From an uncultured Clostridia bacterium (GTDB taxonomy: Bacteria > Bacillota > Clostridia > Christensenellales > Borkfalkiaceae), in NCBI GenBank assembly GCA_934230055.1, contig CAKQEE010000029.1:1-10074 (forward strand): a stretch of DNA of 10,074 nt. Direction: 5' to 3'. A program made the position numbers and the translations under genes. The notes under the pieces are model-generated. The model made no database searches and was not told the origin of the DNA. It saw only the letters and a program-made list of their open reading frames with translations. Below, piece by piece: positions 6,668 to 10,074 of the stretch; position 1 is the first letter of the stretch, and every line of letters begins with the position of its first letter.

Positions 6668-7264
6668 TTATTCTCCGTAAATTCTCTTTTGATTTTCCGC
6701 TATCTTGTCGTATTGATGCTGAATCTTTTTCGCACCGAGGTAATAGGCTATTCCGCAGGTAGCCACTATTACGGGAAGGGCTATCAGCGAGAAATAGAAG
6801 GTTGCGGGAGAGGGAGCCTCCGCCCCGCCTACGCGGAAAAACGCGTAAAACGCAAGGTATACAATAGAAGCCGCCACGCCGAAGCCGTTTCCGCCGCCGC
6901 ACAATATCATTATCGTGTGAATTATCATTAAAACAATCAAAGGTACACAAGAGGTTAAACCTATAATAAACCCTTTATGGAGCTTGTACTCTTCGTTTTC
7001 CTTTAAAGGTCTTAATTCACCCGTTAAAACCATATGCCTTCTTTCAAGGTCGTTGGCGTTTCGCGTTTTAAGGGCGTCTTGCCCAAGCTTACAGGAGTAA
7101 GCCGCGACTATAAAAAGGTACAGCCCGAGATTTAACGCAAGCAAAACGTATTTCAGCCAAACGAGGCTGTCGTTCTGAATGGCAAGTATGCCGAACGCCG
7201 TTATCGCCATAAAAAAGAGATAAACGAACGGAAGAACCGCGTTTTTTAAGTAGTATTTAATCAT
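6668..7264 (-). CDS. Hypothetical five-helix integral membrane protein
   Basis: This 198-residue protein belongs to no family I recognise. Hydrophobic segments lie near residues 8-28, 35-57, 99-121, 125-145 and 155-177, with a charged loop at 58-98 (containing ARNDLERRH-like Asn/Arg/Glu-rich sequence and TGELRPLKENEEYK) and a basic C-terminal tail. No cleavable signal peptide and no catalytic motif are seen. The chosen ATG overlaps the alr stop as ATGA and has GAGAG eight bases upstream; an ATG 15 codons earlier at 7309 would overlap alr further and adds only a hydrophilic stub. Its stop is two bases before the rsmD TTG, and its last codons carry the rsmD ribosome binding site, so the two are translationally coupled. 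Its place after alr hints at an envelope role, but this is inference from position only. Confidence 0.85.
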   Translation of the reverse strand: MIKYYLKNAVLPFVYLFFMAITAFGILAIQNDSLVWLKYVLLALNLGLYLFIVAAYSCKLGQDALKTRNANDLERRHMVLTGELRPLKENEEYKLHKGFIIGLTSCVPLIVLMIIHTIMILCGGGNGFGVAASIVYLAFYAFFRVGGAEAPSPATFYFSLIALPVIVATCGIAYYLGAKKIQHQYDKIAENQKRIYGE

Positions 7265-8316
7265 TTCGTACTCTCGTATGTATAAATTTTTTCGGCTCTC
7301 GCCGCACATTTGGTCAGAATTTCGTAGCTTATCGTGCCGTATTTTTCGGCAAGTCTGTCGGCGTTATCCATAACGCAAACGTACCCGCCCGCTTTTTTAA
7401 ACCGCCGCCCGTTGATTTCTTCGGCGGAAACTTCCAACGCGGAAACGTCCATACATCTTGCCGCAATATCTCCCGCGCGCGACTCCCGCGGCAACCCGTC
7501 CGCATAGCCGTATCTCGCTATCAGCGCATTCGCTTCTTTTTTAAGCCCTTTTTCGCCGTATAAAAGCCTTTCTCCCGCTTTAAGCTTTTGCCCGCACAAC
7601 ACGGGTGCAAAAACTTTCATCGCGGGACGAACGGATATTTTTTCCGTTTTATAAGGTTTATACCCGTAAAGAAGTATTCCTATCCGCACCATATCGAAAT
7701 ACGCGCCGCGAAGAAACCCGCCGCTTGCGGATAGGTGCGCCGCCGCGTTTTTATTAAAACTTTTCACCGCGCGCGCGGCTTTTCGGAATTCTTTAGTAGC
7801 CGCGTAAAACAACTCATCGTTTTCCGGCGCGCCGTAATGCGAATACACGCCGAACGGTTTCGCCCGTTCGCAACGCGCGTAAAGCGAAAGAATATCTCCC
7901 GCTTGTTCTGCGCTTATTCCGCCGCGGTTCATTCCCGTATTGATTTTAAGGTGGGTTTTTATCGTTTTATGAAGTTCCCTGCCCGCGCGTTCCGCCTTTA
8001 TAATATCTTCCGCGGAAGAGACGCAAACGGTAAGCGAACACTTGCCCGCAAGAAGGTAATCCGCAAACGATACGGGATTGAATACGAGAATATCTTCCGT
8101 AACGCCCGCGGCGCGAAGCCTTGCGCCCTCCTCCGCGAGAGCCACCGCAAAGCAATCCGCAACGCCGTGCAAAGCCTCCGCCGTTCTTACCGCGCCGTGT
8201 CCGTAAGCTTCCGCCTTTATAACGGCGCAAAACGCTGTTTTACGCGGCAAAATCGCTTTTATTTCCTTCGCGTTTTCCTTTATCGCGGATAAATTAATTT
8301 TAGCAACGTTAAGCAT
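7261..8316 (-). CDS. alr: Alanine racemase
   Basis: Alr is the PLP-dependent enzyme interconverting L- and D-alanine in the cytoplasm, supplying D-Ala for peptidoglycan. At 351 residues it is slightly short for the family (360-390). The PLP lysine K34 lies in AVIKAEAYGHG (31-41). LKINTGMNRGG (123-133) carries the usual arginine, R131. The second catalytic base Y271 is in YGYADGLPR (269-277), and the CMD motif is at 288-290. The C-terminal beta domain is complete. All core residues are present, so it should be active. The ATG lacks a clear ribosome binding site; the predicted leader is about 70 bases and holds a GC-rich hairpin. It is the first gene of the operon alr, membrane protein, rsmD, coaD. 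D-alanine racemases also act in spore germination control in spore formers, but nothing here separates that role from the biosynthetic one. Confidence 0.96.
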   Translation of the reverse strand: MLNVAKINLSAIKENAKEIKAILPRKTAFCAVIKAEAYGHGAVRTAEALHGVADCFAVALAEEGARLRAAGVTEDILVFNPVSFADYLLAGKCSLTVCVSSAEDIIKAERAGRELHKTIKTHLKINTGMNRGGISAEQAGDILSLYARCERAKPFGVYSHYGAPENDELFYAATKEFRKAARAVKSFNKNAAAHLSASGGFLRGAYFDMVRIGILLYGYKPYKTEKISVRPAMKVFAPVLCGQKLKAGERLLYGEKGLKKEANALIARYGYADGLPRESRAGDIAARCMDVSALEVSAEEINGRRFKKAGGYVCVMDNADRLAEKYGTISYEILTKCAARAEKIYTYESTK

Positions 8317-8343
8317 ACACTCATAGTATGCCGAATCGTTCTT

Positions 8344-8357
8344 CGCGCGTTCGCGCG
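8344..8357 (-). other. GC-rich hairpin in the alr leader
   Basis: CGCGCG at 8344-8349 and again at 8352-8357 is self-complementary and can form a stem of five or six pairs with a two- to four-base loop. It lies about midway between the predicted alr transcription start (near 8387) and the ATG at 8316. No T-run follows, so it is not a terminator. It could affect mRNA stability or simply be chance in a GC-rich patch. Confidence 0.35.
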
Positions 8358-8393
8358 GCTATTCCGTCGCCCGCCGTATCGCCCGCGTCTTTT

Positions 8394-8422
8394 AGTATAT
8401 CATTTTTAAAATTCATTGTCAA
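8394..8422 (-). promoter_or_regulatory. Strong sigma-A promoter of the alr operon
   Basis: On the minus strand a perfect -35 box TTGACA (8422-8417), a 17-base spacer and -10 box TATACT (8399-8394) are seen, with TGA just before the -10 box as an extended element. The predicted start is near 8387, giving a leader of about 70 bases. No other promoter of this quality is seen between alr and coaD, so it probably serves all four genes. Confidence 0.85.
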
Positions 8423-8436
8423 CACAGATGATATAC
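8395..8436. repeat. Inverted repeat bracketing the alr promoter
   Basis: GTATATCAT at 8395-8403 is repeated as its exact complement ATGATATAC at 8428-8436. The nine-base arms are 24 bases apart, 33 bases centre to centre, about three helical turns, so they face the same side of the DNA. The left arm covers most of the alr -10 box and the right arm sits just upstream of the -35 box. This geometry fits a repressor bound at two half-sites or looped across the promoter. The binding protein is unknown. Confidence 0.55.
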
Positions 8437-8450
8437 AAACTTTTGCATAA

Positions 8451-8466
8451 AAATTTATATAAATTT
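8451..8466. repeat. 16-bp AT-rich perfect palindrome
   Basis: AAATTTATATAAATTT is a perfect palindrome with no central gap. It lies between the divergent alr and RHH-gene promoters, 22 bases upstream of the latter's -35 box, and its right end runs into the tandem repeats beginning at 8463. It may be an operator or a bent UP-like element. AT-rich sequence makes chance palindromes more likely. Confidence 0.45.
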
Positions 8467-8488
8467 ATCAAAAAGTTTTATCAAACAG
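8463..8488. repeat. Two tandem 13-mers directly upstream of the RHH-gene promoter
   Basis: ATTTATCAAAAAG (8463-8475) is followed at once by TTTTATCAAACAG (8476-8488), identical at 11 of 13 positions with the shared core TTTATCAAA. The second copy ends at the base before the -35 box TTGACA. Ribbon-helix-helix proteins often bind short tandem repeats as cooperative dimers of dimers, and the downstream gene encodes one, so autoregulation is a reasonable inference. Confidence 0.55.
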
Positions 8489-8516
8489 TTGACAACCAAA
8501 ATTTTTGTGGTATAAT
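8489..8516 (+). promoter_or_regulatory. Consensus sigma-A promoter of the RHH-clpB unit
   Basis: A perfect -35 box TTGACA (8489-8494) and a perfect -10 box TATAAT (8511-8516) are separated by 16 bases, one fewer than ideal, with TGG before the -10 box as an extended element. The predicted start is near 8523, about 34 bases before the ATG. A promoter this strong would normally need repression, which fits the operator-like repeats beside it. Confidence 0.88.
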
Positions 8517-8556
8517 TTATATAAAAAATGATGAAAATGTTTATGAGGAGGACTAA

Positions 8557-9213
8557 ATGAAAAAGAATATGTATTCGCTGATGCTTTCCGAAAAGGTGGT
8601 GGAAGAAATAGACCGCCTTGCGGAAAAGGAAGGCACCAACAGATCTAATCTCGTAAACCAGATTCTGGCTGATTACGTTTCGGTCACGACGCCCGAAAAG
8701 AGAATTTCCGATATATTCGAGAAGATAGAAAGCCTTTTCGGCGGCGACGCGAGCTTCCCCGTATACCGCGAAAGCCACGACAACACCCTTTCGATAAAAA
8801 GCGCGCTTTCTTATAAGTACCGCCCCACTCTCCGCTACGAAGTGGAGCTTTATCGCACGGAAGGCGGGGCTTTCGGCGAGCTGAAAGTTAATTTCCGCAC
8901 GCAGTCTCCGGAGCTTTTAACTAAGCTTACCGAGTTTTTCCGTTACTGGGAGAGGCTGGAAGAGATTTACGTATCTTCCTTCTTTTCGGGCGGAAAAATT
9001 CGCTACACGCTTGACGAATACAAGTGGACGAGAAGTCTTTCCTTCCCCGAAAACAAGCGGTACGAGAACGAGGATTTGTCCGTTGCGATAAGCAATTACG
9101 TAAAGGTTTTCGACAGGCTTCTTAAAAAATATCTTGCAAACGGATATTCCGATTTAAGAGAGCTCGAAAATGATTATCTTGCCGCGCTGAACGGTGGAAT
9201 GAACATTATTTAA
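8557..9213 (+). CDS. Ribbon-helix-helix (CopG-like) DNA-binding protein with large unknown C-terminal domain
   Basis: The 218-residue protein starts with a ribbon-helix-helix domain: strand YSLMLSEK (6-13), helix A VVEEIDRLAEKEG (14-26), the turn TNRSN (27-31) and helix B LVNQILADYV (32-41). This fold binds DNA as a dimer through the paired strands. Residues 42-218 match nothing I know. They contain beta-like stretches around 93-115 (LRYEVELYRTEGG, GELKVNF) and 135-165, and helices around 117-134 and 178-214, with many aromatic and acidic residues. Most RHH regulators are 45-150 residues, so the extra domain is unusual and could sense a ligand or bind a partner. The start has an ideal AGGAGG (8546-8551). 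clpB follows after 47 bp with no promoter visible between, so the two are probably one transcript. No toxin gene is adjacent. Function is inferred only: an autoregulator, possibly of this unit. Confidence 0.85.
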   Translation: MKKNMYSLMLSEKVVEEIDRLAEKEGTNRSNLVNQILADYVSVTTPEKRISDIFEKIESLFGGDASFPVYRESHDNTLSIKSALSYKYRPTLRYEVELYRTEGGAFGELKVNFRTQSPELLTKLTEFFRYWERLEEIYVSSFFSGGKIRYTLDEYKWTRSLSFPENKRYENEDLSVAISNYVKVFDRLLKKYLANGYSDLRELENDYLAALNGGMNII

Positions 9214-9260
9214 CCGCCGCAAACGCAAAACGCCGAAAAATATCAAGGAGGTAAAAATTT

Positions 9261-10074
9261 ATGAACGCCAACAAACTTACGAAAAAAGCCGCGGAGGCGA
9301 TAACCGCCGCGCAAAACATAGCCATAGAAAACGGCAACATTCAGATTATGCCCGAGCATCTTTTATACGCGCTTATAGATCAGGAAAACGGTCTTATAGG
9401 TCAGCTCGTAAAAAAGATGGGCAAATCTCCGGACGAACTTTTGTCCGAAATAGACACTTTAATAAGGAAAATCCCTGCGGTTTCCGGCGCGGGCAGAGAG
9501 CCGGACAAGGTTTATATTTCCCCTCTCACCGATAAAATCCTTACCGCTGCCGAAAAACTTGCGGACAGCCAGAAAGACGAATACGTTTCGGTAGAACATA
9601 TAATGTCCTGCATATTCGACTACGCGGACGATGGAATAAAAGAAATTTTCCGCGCGCACGGCATTACCAAGGCGGGCTTTAACGCCGAGCTTAATAAGGT
9701 TAAAACGAACAGGGTTACTTCCGACGAGCCTGAAAACGGCTACGACGCGCTTAATAAGTACGGTTTCGACCTTGTGGAACGCGCAAAACAGCAAAAGCTC
9801 GACCCCGTTATCGGCAGAGATAACGAGATAAGAAACGTAATCAGAATACTTTCGAGAAAAACGAAAAACAACCCCGTGCTTATAGGCGAACCGGGCGTAG
9901 GTAAAACGGCTATCGCGGAAGGGCTTGCGCAAAGAATAGTGCGCGGCGACGTTCCCGAAGGGCTTAAAAACAAAACGATATTCGCGCTCGATATGGGCGC
10001 GCTTATCGCCGGCGCGAAATTCCGCGGCGAGTTTGAAGAAAGACTTAAAGCGGTGCTTAACGAGGTAAAAAAGA
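9261..10074 (+). CDS. clpB: ClpB disaggregase, N-terminal part (runs off right edge)
   Basis: The first 271 residues of ClpB (about 860 in total in the family) are present. ClpB is a hexameric AAA+ chaperone that threads proteins out of aggregates together with DnaK. Residues 1-145 form the double Clp N-domain (EHLLYALI at 32-39, VSVEHIMSCI at 109-118). The D1 ATPase opens with ALNKYGFDLVERA (163-175), then KLDPVIGRDNEI (179-190), and has Walker A GEPGVGKT (209-216). LDMGALIAGAKFRGEFEERL (243-262) favours ClpB over ClpC; the D1 pore-loop aromatic is Phe254, where E. coli has Tyr. The coiled M-domain that would prove ClpB lies beyond the edge. AAGGAGGT (9245-9252) precedes the ATG by eight bases. 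No CIRCE element or consensus CtsR box is seen upstream, so heat control, if any, is not by these recognisable sites. Confidence 0.94.
   Translation, partial: MNANKLTKKAAEAITAAQNIAIENGNIQIMPEHLLYALIDQENGLIGQLVKKMGKSPDELLSEIDTLIRKIPAVSGAGREPDKVYISPLTDKILTAAEKLADSQKDEYVSVEHIMSCIFDYADDGIKEIFRAHGITKAGFNAELNKVKTNRVTSDEPENGYDALNKYGFDLVERAKQQKLDPVIGRDNEIRNVIRILSRKTKNNPVLIGEPGVGKTAIAEGLAQRIVRGDVPEGLKNKTIFALDMGALIAGAKFRGEFEERLKAVLNEVKK

Noticed and set aside
6666..6950. N-terminal extension of rsmD to an ATG at 6950
   Set aside because: It would overlap the membrane gene by 283 bp, has Arg/Cys-rich sequence unlike the family, and the TTG at 6665 gives the normal length with a good ribosome binding site.
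7265..7309. Start of the membrane protein 15 codons earlier
   Set aside because: The ATG at 7264 overlaps the alr stop in the ATGA pattern used elsewhere in this operon and begins right before the first membrane helix; the extra residues are a shadow of alr codons.
8464..8488. CtsR operator upstream of the RHH-clpB unit
   Set aside because: The cores read TATCAAA instead of GGTCAAA and repeat every 13 bp instead of 10, so they do not match the CtsR heptad arrangement.
8455..8778. 107-codon minus-strand frame across the RHH promoter and gene start
   Set aside because: It is antisense to the RHH gene, ends in AT-rich promoter DNA and shows no ribosome binding site or recognisable motif.
8557..9213. 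RHH protein as antitoxin of a toxin-antitoxin pair
   Set aside because: It is far longer than typical RHH antitoxins and the next gene is clpB; no small toxin-like frame is adjacent.
9459..9973. Minus-strand frames opposite clpB
   Set aside because: They mirror strongly conserved ClpB coding sequence and carry no motif of their own.

Overview
The window looks like chromosomal DNA of a spore-forming Firmicute, most likely an uncultured anaerobic Clostridia lineage. The basis is a YlbJ sporulation protein behind a sigma-E-like promoter, consensus sigma-A promoters in AT-rich gaps, strong AGGAGG ribosome binding sites, and rsmD-coaD-ylbJ neighbours as in Bacillus. Assignment below class level cannot be made by eye. 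The content is mostly housekeeping. I see no IS element, phage gene, CRISPR array, tRNA or rRNA.

Left part (1-4290), all genes on the minus strand. A truncated ferritin-like di-iron protein gene runs off the left edge. Upstream of it lie tex (S1/YqgF nucleic-acid-binding protein) and rarA (AAA+ replication and recombination clamp-loader-like ATPase). A strong sigma-A promoter drives rarA and probably tex.

Middle part (4291-8316). ylbJ is on the plus strand. Its sigma-E-like promoter overlaps the divergent rarA promoter and lies almost on its start codon. It converges on, and overlaps by 27 bp, the end of a minus-strand operon read as alr, a five-helix membrane protein of unknown function, rsmD, coaD. 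The operon is very compact: ATGA overlaps at alr/membrane gene and rsmD/coaD, and a TTG start two bases after the membrane gene stop for rsmD. The strong promoter upstream of alr probably serves all four genes. Products cover D-alanine supply, 16S rRNA methylation and coenzyme A synthesis.

Right part (8317-10074). A 240-bp AT-rich divergent gap holds two consensus promoters and several operator-like repeats: an inverted repeat bracketing the alr promoter, a 16-bp palindrome and two tandem 13-mers. To its right, on the plus strand, is a gene for a ribbon-helix-helix protein with a large unrecognised C-terminal domain, followed 47 bp later by clpB (disaggregase), which runs off the right edge. 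The candidate least explained by known biology is this RHH protein, its repeat-rich control region and its linkage to clpB.
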